NCBI GenBank assembly: GCA_032718475.1
Contig: JAUCBJ010008394.1
Location: forward strand, 101,786-165,785
Source of the DNA: Nemertoderma westbladi
Taxonomy: Eukaryota; Xenacoelomorpha; Nemertodermatida; Nemertodermatidae
DNA: 64,000 bases
Reading direction: 5' to 3'
Of this stretch, positions 1 through 11,420 are shown one piece after another (the stretch's first letter is position 1; each line of letters opens with the position of its first letter). The notes under the pieces were generated by a model, which saw only the letters and a list, made by a program, of their open reading frames with translations, did not search any database and had not been told where the DNA came from. A program made the position numbers and the translations under genes.

Positions 1-189
1 AAAACCTTCAGATAATGTATCATTCTGACTCATTGTATCATCTATGACAATGGGGGAAAATCAGTGCCAACCATGAGAGAAGTCAAAATAAAACACAGCC
101 AAGATTTCATAGATCATTGAGACCCACTTAGCTGCTATGGTGATCTTCGTGTAACCAGCAGGAAACACTCCATCCAGTGGGTAGATCAG

Positions 190-439
190 TTGCTTTCGCC
201 GTGAGGACCAGCCAGTGCACAATCTTGTACTTTGGCAGCCTCATGGAGCGAATAAGCATGGTGGACAGCCCATGACTTTCTTGAGACGCATCTTAAAGGA
301 CACTGGCCTTGAATATGCGGATGATCTAGCAAATGTCATGGGTGATAGGGAGTTGTGGCGGTGCAATTTTGTCGATAAGCCGGCACAGCATTCTTAAATA
401 TGCAGCTGCAATGCAGCATGCCGATCCTAGTAGTAGTAG
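190..439 (+). mobile_element. LINE-A, 3' end only (5'-truncated)
   Basis: This is the 3' end of a non-LTR retrotransposon. It encodes the last ~60 residues of the RT polyprotein (HNLVLWQPHG...MTFLRRILKDTG...NVMGDRELW), a short 3' UTR with the GCAGCTGCAATGCAGC palindrome and a (TAG)n tail. A 10-bp target-site duplication, GGTAGATCAG, lies at 180-189 and 440-449, so both ends are defined. The same family recurs at 2792, 26193, 44520, 47761 and 63724. It looks like an APE-endonuclease LINE (RTE- or Jockey-like), but I cannot fix the clade. Confidence 0.88.
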
Positions 440-449
440 GGTAGATCAG

Positions 450-804
450 ATCAAGGTGATGCAGCGATATCAAACTGAATACACTAAGCAAGAACCTAGG
501 AGATCTTTTGTTATCATTCTCAGCAACTTGGATGGGTTGGTCTTCATCTGCCATATTTTGGTGGACCCAGCCAACAGGAGCACTTTGGATGCTACTAGTG
601 GAAATTTAAAATGTTTACCTATGAAATCATTAAGATTGGCTCTGATATCAGGGCATACCTTCTTCGAGGTGACCACATTCAAAATGGGCCAATCAAAAGG
701 GCCCCCTGGGCAATTTTCTTAACGTAGACTAGGTAAACCATCACCTTGTTATGTGGAGCCCTCATCGTGATCAAAATGATACAACTTCGTAAATATTCAT
801 TCTA
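450..804. other. No gene recognised
   Basis: This is sequence between the 3' target-site copy of the first LINE-A and the 130-bp repeat that precedes LINE-B. Short open frames occur on both strands, but none has a recognisable motif or splice context. Confidence 0.5.
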
Positions 805-934
805 GAACATGAAAATAATTGAAAAATTGGTTCACCAGTTTGTTGCGAAGGTGAGTTGATTCTATCAGTCTATTGGTTATCTGGTTTCTGGCTTCCTGCA
901 TATCAAGCTGACAGCTGAGTCTGATAGCCTAGTT
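805..934. repeat. 130-bp direct repeat, left copy (candidate target-site duplication)
   Basis: This copy is collinear with 9371-9500 at a constant offset of 8566, with one mismatch seen and no gap. It ends exactly where LINE-B begins, and its partner begins exactly after LINE-B's (TAG)n tail. That is the arrangement expected of a target-site duplication made by the outer LINE-B insertion. Confidence 0.85.
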
Positions 935-2791
935 ACCATGAAGTACAATGACATTGGAAATGGATGGACGTTAGTAACAAGCTCAGCAGTAAGAAACTCG
1001 GCCAATGCATCAATTGGTGGAGTAGGAATTCTGCTAAGCCCATTTGCACTTAAGACCCTAAACAACATCGAATCTATAAATTCCAGGGTTATGATCGCAA
1101 CATTTGATGGGAATCCCAAGGCAACAGTTATATGTTGCTACAGTCCAACCAATGCCTCAGAGCCAGAACAAGCAGTCAAGTTTTATGAAGATCTGACTGG
1201 ACTTATAAAGGACATTCCGAAACACAATGTTAAAGTCATTGCTGGTGACCTGAATGCCCAAATTGGCCCAGAAGACATCAAGGGTTACACCTATAACACC
1301 AGTTCTAACAGAAATGGGTACTTACTTTTAGACCTAATGGAAGAATGTGAATTGATACCAACAAACAACACATTCGAAAACAGTAAGGGGAAGTTATGGA
1401 CCTTTCAATACCCTAATGGAACCAAAGCACAACTGGATTACATCCTTATAAACAAAAAGTGGAGGAATAGCATGATCAACTGCGAGGCATACAGCTCGTT
1501 CAACCTAATTGGTTCGGACCACAGAATTGTGACTGCAGAGATCAGACTCAGTTTGAGAGCCAGCAAACCCAGGACAAGCAAGCAAAACAAATATGACTGG
1601 GAAAAACTCAGAACTGACAATGCTGTAAAGGATGCTTATACAGTAGAAGTTCAAAACCGCTTTGAAGCACTTCAGTCAATGGATGAAGACCAATCCACCA
1701 ATTCAATATACCAGAATATAATAACAGCCCACAAGGAATCAGCTAAGAGGCATATCCCCCAGAAACCCAAACGAAAACAATATGTGCCATGGCAAAACTC
1801 TGAGGTTACTTGTAAGAGAGAAGATCTTAAGATAGCCTACAAAGTTAAAACCGAACAACCAACAACCGAAAACATGAACAAGGTTGAGAAAGCTAAGGAC
1901 GATCTTAAATTGGCCTACAACATCAGCCAGGAAAAGTACATACAGGATAAAACTGAAGCAATTACAACTGCTCACATACAGCAACAATCAAGACTTACCT
2001 GGCAAACTGTAAATGAGGTATCTGGTCGGAAAAGTTGTGCAAAGGGGCGCCTCAAAGCCGATAGTCCTGAAGAACGTGTTGGGAAGTGGAAAAATCACTT
2101 CAGCAACTTGCTTGGGCAGCCACCAAACATCGAGGTCAGCCCTACAGGGAAAATATATGACAGGACACTACCTATAGAAACAGGGGACTTCACACCTGCC
2201 GAACTCCAAAGAAGCATTAAAAGCATGTCCAATAATAAAGCGAGTGGATTAGATGAAATCCCAGCGGAGGTATGGAAAACCAGAGTGCTAAACAGACCAT
2301 TATTGAATGTTTGCAACCGGATGTTAAAAGGGGAAAAGCCACCACCAATTTGGACTAAAGGTCAACTAAAGCCTCTACCCAAGAAAGGAGACCTCGGCAT
2401 ACCAACAAACTATCGTGGGATCTGTCTGCTTGTGGTAGCTGCCAAAATATACAATAAAATGATTCTATATAGGATTAGGCCTCACATAGAGAAACTACTG
2501 CGTAAGAGCCAAAACGGATTTCGACCAAGTAGATCAACAATAGCTCAGATACTTTCACTACGGAGACTGATTGAAGGAATTAAGTCAAAGAATCTCCCCG
2601 CTGTCATGACTTTTGTGGACTTCAAGAAGGCATTCGACTCCATCCATAGAGGTAAAATGCTTGAAATCCTAAGAGCTTATGGAATACCAGAAGTAATTGT
2701 TGCTGGCATTGGATTGTTATATTGTGACACAGAAGAGCAGGTACTCTCACCAGATGGTGAAACTGAGTTTTTCTCAATCCTGGCTGGCGTA
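935..2791 (+). mobile_element. LINE-B endonuclease + reverse transcriptase, interrupted
   Basis: An open frame from 938 encodes an APE-type endonuclease followed by a reverse transcriptase, the polyprotein of a non-LTR retrotransposon. Endonuclease signatures are GDLNAQIG (about residue 104), LDYILI (about 167) and SDHRIV (about 193). RT signatures are NYRGICLL, QNGFRPSRST and VDFKKAFDSIHRGK. The first endonuclease strand (the catalytic Asn/Glu region) is missing, so the copy is 5'-truncated. The frame is cut at 2791 by an inverted LINE-A, and the open frame's last ~37 residues belong to that inserted element. LINE-B resumes at 3751-3804 and again at 8753-9370. The YADD/FADD active-site strand lies in a stretch that is absent here, so this copy cannot encode an active RT. 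Related copies lie at 20296 and 38622. Confidence 0.9.
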
Positions 2792-3740
2792 CTACTACTA
2801 CTACTACTACGATCGGCATGCTGCATTGCAGCTGCATTTTTAGGAATGCTTTGCCGGCTTGTCAACAAAATTGCACTGCCACAACTCCCTTATCACCCAT
2901 GACATTTGCTAGATCATCCGCATCTTTAAGGCCTGTGTCCTTTAAGATGCGTCTCAAGAAAGTCATGGGCTGTCCACCATGCTTATTCACTCCATGAGGC
3001 TGCCAAAGTACAAGATTATGCACTGGCTGGTCCTCACGGCGAAAGCAATGTCCTGCAAAGCGGAGGCGATTTTGTTCTAGTGTCAAGCTTGGGGGAACCA
3101 ATGAGACACCTCCAATGTTATATAGTGTCTGGTTGGAGATGTGTGCATTGTACTTGACACAATGAACCCGACGTAGCATTCTTGTGAATGTGCCATCCAG
3201 AGATTTGGAATCCTCAGCAGTTAGAGCCCAGCATGGACTCCCATAGAGGAGTACTGGAACTACTGCTGCTCTAAATAATCGGACCTTAAGTTTCCGATTA
3301 ATTCTCGGTGACTTCCAAATCCTGGAAAGCCTATTCAAGGCTGCCCATGCCTTTCCCTTACGTATTCGAAGGTCCTCACCTGACTTCCGGATCCATGATC
3401 CCAGGTAACAGAAGTCGTGCACATGCTCAAGCATACCATCCTTTGGGCTTATGCTCATCCGATCAGAGACTTACTGAGGACTTTCAAAGTTAACTGTCAT
3501 AATTTTGGTCTTTCTGGAGTTAATAAAAAGACCAACACAAGAAGCAGCATGTTCTAATGAGCTGAGGAGCCGTTGGGCTCCCTCTAATGATTCTGAGAGT
3601 ACTCCTAAGTCATCAGCAAAGTCTAGATCAGTTAGGTACTTGGCAGGATTTCCTCGACTTCTGGAGCCAGTAGGTGGAGTTATCATCACCCTATCCCTAA
3701 GGGATAAATATCCCATCACCCTAAGGACATGCGTAGAACA
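2792..3740 (-). mobile_element. LINE-A, 5'-truncated, inserted antisense into LINE-B
   Basis: Read on the minus strand, this copy carries the RT active-site segment (LDFADDLGVLSESLEGAQ at 3719-3471) and then, after a frameshift, the C-terminal part (FCYLGSWIRKSGEDLRIRKG ... LLYGSPCWALTAED ... RLRFAGHCFRRED) at 3458-2862. Its (TAG)n tail is at 2792-2811, reading CTA on the plus strand. The target-site duplication is GGCTGGCGTA at 2782-2791 and 3741-3750, a sequence that belongs to the LINE-B RT. This is the longest LINE-A copy in the window; it includes the FADD motif but not the upstream RT or endonuclease. Confidence 0.92.
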
Positions 3741-3750
3741 GGCTGGCGTA

Positions 3751-3804
3751 CCATTACTATTTGTAATTGTGCTGGATTACGCAATGAGGACGGCCACAAA
3801 GGGT
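3751..3804 (+). mobile_element. LINE-B, short middle piece
   Basis: These 54 bases match the RT region that begins LFVIVLDYAMR in the LINE-B copies at 21080 and 39405. Relative to those copies, 21 bases are missing between the target-site copy at 3750 and this piece. The match stops abruptly at 3804, where a second block of foreign DNA begins. Confidence 0.8.
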
Positions 3805-4088
3805 ACCTTTACTGTAGATTGTCATGATAAATTTCTAACTGAAAGAATGCTTTATGGTTTTTCCCAGATCCAAATTTTGCATAATTGCAAATGCACTGAG
3901 ATATATATCTTATGGGATACTGAATACTCAAGAGATTAAGAGCGGAAAACATTATAGAAGTGAGATATAAAAGATGATTGAAAAATTAAATAATTTTTCA
4001 ACCTTTGCATTATAAGAAATTTCCAGATTCAAAAATTTTCTTGCGAAAAATTTGTTAAAAAGAAAAAGATAGAAAATAGTTATTATTA

Positions 4089-7000
4089 TCACGACCCAGA
4101 AAGAAGATTGATTTTTACTTGTTTTTTGAAATGCACCTTATTACTGCTATCGCGGATATCTCTCGAGAGGGAATTCCAGAGAAGAGGGCCCTGCATTGAA
4201 AGAGACTGATGCCGGACTTCCGTGTGCGTACTGGGTAAATGAAAAAGACCAGCGGAGGCAGAGCGAGTATTGTATGTGTGAACAGATGATGCTTTAGTGA
4301 ATAAGTGAGAAAGAGGATGGGAAGGATTGTGGTAAATTTCATACATTAGTAAGAGGACCTGATATTTATACAGACGATCTAGTGGTAAAATGCGTAGCTG
4401 CTGATAAATAGAAAAAGATGAGGACTGATAGTGGCTGAAGGTAATACATCGGACAATTTTATTGAGTTTGGTTTTGAGGGGACGAGTAATAAGATTTGAA
4501 TGTATTTCCCCATACTATCAACCCGTAAAAAATATAGGGGTAGTCTACGTATAGAATAGAGTTTGCATTATATGAGCTGGGACAATATGGCGTAGTTTAT
4601 AGAATAATCCTCCACTCTTGGATATTTTTTTCAAGATATGGCTGATGTGTTCCCTATATGATAAATTGGAATCTATTAATATACCTAGATATTTAGATGT
4701 TGTTGTGGATCTAATTGTTTTGTTATTAATGATTATAGGTGGTGGCGGTATTTCTGACTTTGATTTTGAGAATATTGTATATTCAGTCTTGTCAGTATTT
4801 AAAGTTAGTTTGTTTTCAGTTAGCCATTCGGATAACAGTTTGAGTTCAGAATTCATATAGTCGATTAGTGGAGAGATATTTCGATTGTTGCACATCAGTG
4901 AAGTGTCATCGGCAAATAAGGTTACTAATAGGGATGTGCAGTTTGGGAGGTCATTGATGTACAGTAGAAATAAAATCGGCCCGAGGACCGAACCCTGCGG
5001 GATACCACAGATTATAGACCTAGAAGATGATAAAACATTATCTACTGAAACGAATTGATGTCTATTACTTAGATAACTAGAAATGAGTGCTAGAGGACTT
5101 CCGCGGATACCATATATTGGGAGCTTCTTTAATAGAATCGAATGGTCGAGGGTATCAAACGCCTTTTTTAGGTCTAGATACAGTACAGTCGCAAGTCGGT
5201 GGTCATCAAGGGCTTCCCTAAGGGACTCTACGATATTTATAATGGCAAAAGACGTTGTATATTTTTTACGAAAACCAAACTGGTTAGGTGAAATAATTTT
5301 GAATTTTTCTAGATAAGATATCAGTTGCGTGTAAATGATGCTTTCAAATACTTTGTGAAATATCGGGAGTAAAGATATAGGTCGGTAATTAGTGGTAGCT
5401 AGAGGATCTCCTCCTTTAAACACTGGAATTATTTTTGCAATTTTTAGAGACGTTGGAAAATGTCCATGGCGAATACTTAGATTTATTAAATTAGCTAGAT
5501 GTGTCGAGATTATTGGGGCAGCGATTTTCACCAAGTAAATAGGAAATTCGTCATTAGAAGAGGTATCGTCCTTCAATAGTAGTAGATTGTAATGGATTTC
5601 TACTGGGGTAGTCTCAGATAACAGAAATGAGTTTGCTTTGGAATGGCGGATATGCCGAGTTGGACAACGAGCGGATGAAGGCAGTGCAGAAGCTAATTTA
5701 GAACCGATAGTAGAGAAAAACTCGTTGAATTGGTTTGCAATATCTTTAGGGTTAGTGAGCGAGATCACGTTACCATTATTGTTAATGTTTAGGCGCTTGG
5801 GAATATAATGTTTATTATTACGATGTAATAAAGAATTTATAGTTCCCCAGGTCTTTTTAATATTATTCGAATTTTTGGCAAACTCAGATTCATAGAAATT
5901 TTTTTTAGCTGCCCGCAACAAACTAGTTAGCTTGTTGCGGTACGACTTATAAGTATTATGGTTCACAGAAGTTGGGTTTGTCATGTATAAGCCGTATAAT
6001 TTGTTTTTCTTATGAATTCCTAAAATTAGACCAGAAGTAAGCCACGGCTTTTTTGCAACAAATTTTTTATGTAACTCTTTGCGAGGTAAATTATGTTTGC
6101 AAATATTTGTAAAATTTTCATAAAAATTATCAAATTTATTTTCATCTTGAACCGTACTTGAAGAGTATTCCCACGACTGAAATTCGAGGTCGTGGATAAA
6201 TTTTTCCTTGCTAAATTGTTTATAGTCAAACACGTACTTCTTTTCGGCAGGTCTAAAATAAGTGGAATAGTTGTCCAATACTATGAATGTTGGTAAATGG
6301 TCCGTGGAGCCCACTTCGCACAAAAAAACCCCAGGTGAGCATATAGCAGAATGAATATTAGTAATTACATGGTCCAACAGGGTCGCCGAGTGGGGTGTTA
6401 TTCGGGTAGCTTGGGAAATCGTCTGCGTAAATCCATTTGAAGTTACGTTATTTAAATAATTTTATACTTGAAGTTTATTGGGGCTCAAAACATCAACATT
6501 ATAGTCACCCGTTAAAATTACATCATAATTATTACTAGCCAATTTAGCAAGGTGGTCATTAAAAGTGGATTGAAACTGGTCCAAATTAACACTCTGGGTA
6601 CGGTATACACAGCCAATAATTAAAGGCTTATTAGGGTGATTGCGAGTAATTTCAACCCAGGTGTTTTCAGGGCCGGGAAAGTGTAGGTCCGGTCTAATGG
6701 TACCTTCAAGTTCATTACGTATGTATATGGCAGTACCGCCTCTGTCAAGCTTACCGTAAGTTCTATAATCACAAATGGGTTTCTTGTAACCTTCAATGCA
6801 AATGGCATCTAGATCATGATCTTTTGTCAAAAAAGTTTCAGAGAAAGTTAAAATGTCAAACTTCGATGACAAAGAGTGTAGAAAATCCGTGATAACAGAA
6901 AAATTTGACGTAATACTCCTACAATTGAGATGAAACACGGAAAAGCCATTATGACAGTCATCAAATTTCTGGCTAAATTTTGTTTCGTTAAACTATTCAT

Positions 7001-7337
7001 CTGTAATAATATTTGAAACGAGATTTCCATCAGGGTTTATGGAATTAAACATATTATCAGTAGGGTCAGTATCCAGACTCATAAGATCTTCCATATCGCA
7101 GCCAAATATATCCTTATCATTATTGTCAACAGAATTAAAGGGAAACAAATTTAAGTAGCAAAAATTACACCAATGATTCGCGTCTTTTTGGATCCCATTA
7201 GCAAAGTCTGTTGGATCCAGGAAGGAGCCACATTGTCTATGAAATTGGAATGTACATAGGCAACAAAAAAAGGACTGATCAGTCCATTCAAATTTAGTAT
7301 AGCATAATCCACAGCATACGTCAACATCGGTCAACAT
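4089..7337 (-). pseudogene. LINE-C ORF2: PHD-like finger, endonuclease, reverse transcriptase (broken)
   Basis: This is one former reading frame split by stops and a frameshift. Segment 7337-6993 encodes a C4HC3 PHD-like zinc finger: CGLC, CCLC, HRQC and CNFC give the four metal-binding pairs. After an in-frame stop at 6993, 6938-6462 gives the endonuclease N-terminus (FHLNCRSI, FSETFL, LTGDYNVDVL). After a second stop, 6377-4545 gives the endonuclease end (GSTDHLPTF) and the RT (LYLDLKKAFDTLDH, GIPQGSVLGPILFLLYINDL, FADDTSLM, TLNTDKTEYTIFSKS). A frame disruption between 4545 and 4346 separates the C-terminal block (4346-4089; HTYNTRSASAGLF, QGPLLWNSLSRDI). The catalytic motifs are all still legible, so decay is recent. 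A PHD-like finger ahead of the endonuclease is known from CR1/L2-type elements. Confidence 0.85.
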
Positions 7338-7886
7338 CGTGATACTACTCTGTTCGAACGGGAGTAGTAATTTATTTTTGTTTATTTAAGTTAATTTAAA
7401 TTCTTTAAATATTAAGGTGGTGATTTTTGTATACGGAAGATAAATAAGTAATCCTTCCCAATCGAACAGAGGTGTAATGGCTATAAGTATACCTCGAAAT
7501 AATCGAGATAGTGAAGTGAAAGACGGTGAAGTACATAATGTTAATAGTGATAATGTTAATTCATATTAACAAAGGAAAAATGAGAATGATATAACAACCG
7601 TTTCTTTACTTGTGCGGTTTATTATTTAGAAATGTTAATTAGTTTCATATATAAATGAAATACCATAAAACCAATGGGTGAAATGTTTAAGGAAAACAAG
7701 TGGAATAAAGGAGTAATGAGTACCTCAACCACCCAGCTAAATAAAATTCTGGGACTAAAAAGTCTGCGCTTAGGTTACAATCTCAGTTTACGCTGCCTAC
7801 TGTATGTATAACTTCTGCCTGATATGAGTCGGAGGTTGTTAATTATGTTATAATGTATGTTTATATGTATGAATGTATGTTTAAAC

Positions 7887-8361
7887 TCAACTAGTTGATG
7901 GAGACCGGTTCACTTCCGGACTTTCATGACTACTGGAAGGATTCCGGTTAGTCGAGTGAACTGTCGACGGGACTGAGGGCGACTTTAACGAGGATGGAGT
8001 GGAATCTGATTGCGTAATCCCTTTCACATCGGTGTCCGAGGTAATGGGGATTGGGTTCGATCCTTCAGCACAATGCACAAAAATATAATAATAATAAAAA
8101 TATAATAATACGAATTCCGTGATTCTCTTTACGAATTTCAATGTTTTCTGCCTCCAGATCCGCTAGCCTTCTAAATGTACCCACGACATCAGACCGGATA
8201 TCTTTGATTTCGTTTATTAGCTCATCTTGTCCAGTTTGAAGTGTGTCCAGACGCGCTATAATTTCTTCCCCAACTTTTCCCCACGCAGTAGCTCCTGGCA
8301 TATTGATATAACCAAACGAAGAGAATGTTCCGGAAAGAGAACTGATGGATCGGGTCGCCAT
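7887..8361 (-). pseudogene. LINE-C ORF1-like protein: coiled coil then Ser/Pro-rich tail
   Basis: The minus-strand frame starts MATRSISSLSGTF at 8361. Around residues 30-80 it has a heptad-like, charged helix (IARLDTLQTGQDELINEIKD ... LADLEAENIEIRKEN), as expected for a trimerising LINE ORF1 coiled coil. An AT-rich run near 8085-8110 shifts the frame. A Ser/Pro/Thr-rich tail (SDSTPSSLKSPSVPST) follows in the overlapping frame down to 7887. The position 5' of ORF2 and on the same strand supports ORF1 identity. No RRM or gag-knuckle motif is visible. Confidence 0.55.
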
Positions 8362-8752
8362 GGACGCCCTTTATTGATTGAGGTACCGGTAGCGAACGGG
8401 ACACGACAGACTTTCCAAAGTCCAAAGTCGGGGCAGTCGGCCTAGTTGTTTACACTTGAACGGGTTACCGAGGCGCCACTAATAGTTTCTAGTTGGTCGT
8501 TCCCATAAAATAATATTTATTACAGTTATTTATTACAATATTACTGTATTATTTATACAGCCATTACAATTACAGCATTGAATAAGTCCAACATTCAGGC
8601 AGTCAGCACTTTACATTTGCAGGCAGTAATAGGCCTAACCAGCTACCGGCAGACCGGTAGCAGAAAATTCTTTCCCTACTCCATACATTTACTATCTGAT
8701 CAATCTGATCAATCGTAATCGATAGTAAGAGTTAGTAGTAGAGTTAGTTGAC

Positions 8753-9370
8753 AAACTTGACAACCATTGATAATAATCAACTAAGGAAGGTCGATGACTT
8801 CCAGTACCTTGGATCATGGATAGAGAGTAGCAAAAAGGACATAGAAGTTAGGAAAGCAAAGGCTTGGGTAGCTCTATCAAAAATGGATACCATCTGGAAA
8901 TCAGATCTCTCCAGGCACCTGAAGACTAAGTTCTTTCAAGCCACAGTGGAAAGTGTATTTTTATATGGGGGTGAAACCTGGACACTGACTAAATCACTTG
9001 AACAACAAATTGATGGTTGCTACACAAGACTACTAAGGGCAGCCCTAAACATCAGCTGGAGACAACACATGACAAACGCCGAGCTTTATGGTACAATACC
9101 ACCTGTATCAACCACCCTCCGTGAACGCAGATTAAGATTCAGTGGGCAATGCTGGCGAAGTAAAGACGAGGTCATACCAGATCTACTTTTCTGGCAACCA
9201 ACTCATGGAAAGCGTAGTCGTGGACGACCAGCCATAACATATATAGATTAACTTGAAAGGGATACTGAACTCCGGAGAAACGCAATTGCGACAACTATGG
9301 AGAATCGGGAAGCCTGGAAGGATCTCATTTCCACTGTCTGAGTTCGCTCGACCTAGTAGTAGTAGTAGTA
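8753..9370 (+). mobile_element. LINE-B, 3' end with (TAG)n tail
   Basis: This encodes the C-terminal ~170 residues of the LINE-B polyprotein (FQYLGSWIESSKKDIEVRKA ... LLRAALNISWRQHMTNAELY ... RLRFSGQCWRSKDEVIPDLL), with a stop at 9249-9251 ahead of the family's usual end near 9341. The (TAG)n tail ends at 9370. It completes the element that starts at 935. About 240 bases of RT, including the FADD strand, are missing relative to the copy at 39430-39660. Confidence 0.87.
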
Positions 9371-9500
9371 GAACATGAAAATAATTGAAAAATTGGTTCA
9401 CCAGTTTGTTGCGAAGGTGAGTTGATTCTATCAGTCTATTGGTTATCTGGTTTCTGGCTTCCTACATATCAAGCTGACAGCTGAGTCTGATAGCCTAGTT
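9371..9500. repeat. 130-bp direct repeat, right copy
   Basis: This is the partner of 805-934 and begins directly after the LINE-B (TAG)n tail. Beyond 9500 the sequence (GGCAAAGCAGGG) is unrelated to the LINE-B start at 935, so the repeat boundaries coincide with both ends of the element. Confidence 0.85.
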
Positions 9501-9550
9501 GGCAAAGCAGGGAAAGAGCTTCCCTTTCCCTCCATTGCTAATAAAACAGT

Positions 9551-9612
9551 TTATTTGTCAAATGGGGGAGGGGGAGGGGGGTTATTTGTCAAATGGGGGA
9601 GGGGGAGGGGGG
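9551..9612. repeat. 31-bp unit, two tandem copies
   Basis: Two adjacent copies of TTATTTGTCAAAT followed by a G-rich GGGGGAGGGGG run. The Gly-rich open frame across it is a by-product of the G runs. Confidence 0.9.
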
Positions 9613-10998
9613 TAAAGTACACTTGTTTGACATCAAATATAAAGGGGCCCTGGATTTTCCATAAATATGTTGCCCTGGGCCACTTTTTCCACTCGATGGG
9701 CCTGTCAAGAAGTATGACTGGCTTTTACGAGGTCAGGAGTATAAAGGATATCAGATATCTGGTAGTTTTAAATGGGGGACTGGACTTCAAGCCACATAAG
9801 TTCAAGAATTTCATGAAGATGTACAACCTATATGAAAATATAGTGGTGGCAAATTAACTCCACAAGACACCCAATATGATGAGATGTTGACTGTGACTGG
9901 AAGATCCACACCCACTGGGACAAGAGCAACCACCATAACTATATCTATATGCCATGGAGTCATAACTTCTTAACAAACTAGGCAGTTATGACTGGCTGCC
10001 TTCCATGAATACGAGTTGAATAATGTTCTTGATCATGCATTCCAAGCTGTCATTAATACCCTGCTGGAGGAATCATGTAATTAACTTTTGAAGTCTAAAT
10101 GGACCTTCCAATATTCCAACAATGGTAGAGACTCTCGTCTTTGATGGTCTGGAGATCTTATTACTCCTAGCAGTCTACTACTTATGCCTACCTCAAAACA
10201 TCAACTTGAACTTGAAGCATTAGAGAGGCAGTCAAAGTAAATGGTGATGACTGAACCTGAAAAGGATTCAGGACCTATGAATACATTGGTTCGTCTCAAG
10301 GTCGGATGATGCTGTAAGATCCGAAATTATTTATTTGAAGAATATATTCTTAGGAAAACAGATTGAGTTGGAAGCCCTGGGTGTCTGTTTTCAAAGACAA
10401 CAGACAGAGAAGTAAATGCTACCCTAAAATCCGAGATGGTAGACTGCAAGAAAATGAAACCACCCACCAACACCAATTGCTACAAGTAACAGGTATACCA
10501 AGTGAAGCTAAGTATTCCCTGAGGCATCTAGGAAAGTTAAGCCCATTGTACAGTCAGGTAATAATAGAACACGGCCCCAACAGACTTTGAATCACTTTCA
10601 TTCTGAATATGAAAGGGATATAATATAGCTATAACAGGTGCGAAGCTTCTCTCAAATAAAGGGTCACGAAGTTAAATAATTTAGTTAAGGAAATATAAAT
10701 AGCGCAGAACAGATCACCATACTTGTCATAGGACACCTTAATGTTGGGGTGACCTTCTTGGAATGCATTGTAAACTTTTATTATTATGAACCAACTCAGC
10801 ATATATCACTTATTTGGCATATGCTCGTACCTGTAATGAGAGATTTGAGGGTTGAATGACTCAATAATATGTTCTTGTATGGGGGTCTCATCTATCTTAT
10901 TGCTAGGGTCATGATGACTTTGTGAGTCGTGGTATGGTTCAGCAGATGCAATTAGTCCGCACATGTAATATAATCTTCAATACTTGATTATTTGTTGA
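9613..10998. other. No gene recognised
   Basis: Several open frames of 60-75 codons occur (for example 9621-9857 and 10363-10590), but they are broken by stops and show no motif I recognise. The stretch could contain an old, decayed coding sequence. Confidence 0.4.
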
Positions 10999-11366
10999 CT
11001 TACGACAATGAGATGTTAGCAAATAGAGTCAAATTACCACAGTTCTTGTACCTTTCCATTCTGTCCTGCCATGTGCGAGCTCTTTTCTTTTTAGCAGGTT
11101 TACTTCTCTTTTTGTTTTACCTTTGCACGGACATCATCAGCATCGATGGACGATCCACTGGTATTTCCAGACGAGTCATCATTTTTCATTGATGACTACT
11201 CTATAGGTTAATCCTAATCCAAATCAGCTGGGTCTCTATTCTGGATGGAGTAGAAATTACCTTAAAATTTTCTTCAGTGGACAATGATATTCAATATGAA
11301 AACATTCTCCACTGGTTCCTCTATTTCGTCGGGTTCCTGCTCCTCTGGGGAACCAAAACTTTCCCA
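10999..11366 (-). pseudogene. Possible broken exons of a charged nuclear protein
   Basis: On the minus strand, 11190-10999 reads as a Ser/Asp-rich segment (KNDDSSGNTSGSSIDADDVR) followed, after a +1 shift in a run of five A at about 11108-11112, by a strongly basic nuclear-localisation-like stretch (RSKPAKKKRARTWQDRMERY). It ends near a consensus splice donor, GTAAGT. An acceptor-like CCTATAG lies just upstream. A second minus-strand stretch at 11366-11281 is acidic (ESFGSPEEQEPDEIEEPVEN). The acidic-then-basic composition looks like real coding sequence of a nuclear or DNA-binding protein, but no family is recognised. The frameshift suggests a pseudogene or a sequence error. Confidence 0.3.
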
Positions 11367-11420
11367 ATGTCTATTGGTTCCCCTGGTATGTCATTATCAG
11401 GATGAACGAACATGAATCAA

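Larger units (their letters stand above)
4081..8460 (-). mobile_element. LINE-C, near-full-length CR1/L2-like element
   Basis: This minus-strand element lies inside LINE-B. From its 5' end (about 8460) it has ORF1 (8361-7887), a ~550-bp inter-ORF stretch with no recognisable coding sequence, ORF2 (7337-4089) and a short AT-rich 3' end near 4081 (...GATAATAATAAC on the minus strand). The C-terminal block with a YNTRS motif followed by a GPLLWNSL-like motif is typical of CR1/L2/Jockey-group LINEs. The outer limits are estimates: I found no clear target-site duplication, and 3805-4080 and 8461-8752 are unassigned. Confidence 0.75.

Noticed and set aside
9555-9857. 100-aa frame with a Gly-rich start
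   Set aside because: The start is generated by a G-rich tandem repeat and the rest shows no motif or splice context.
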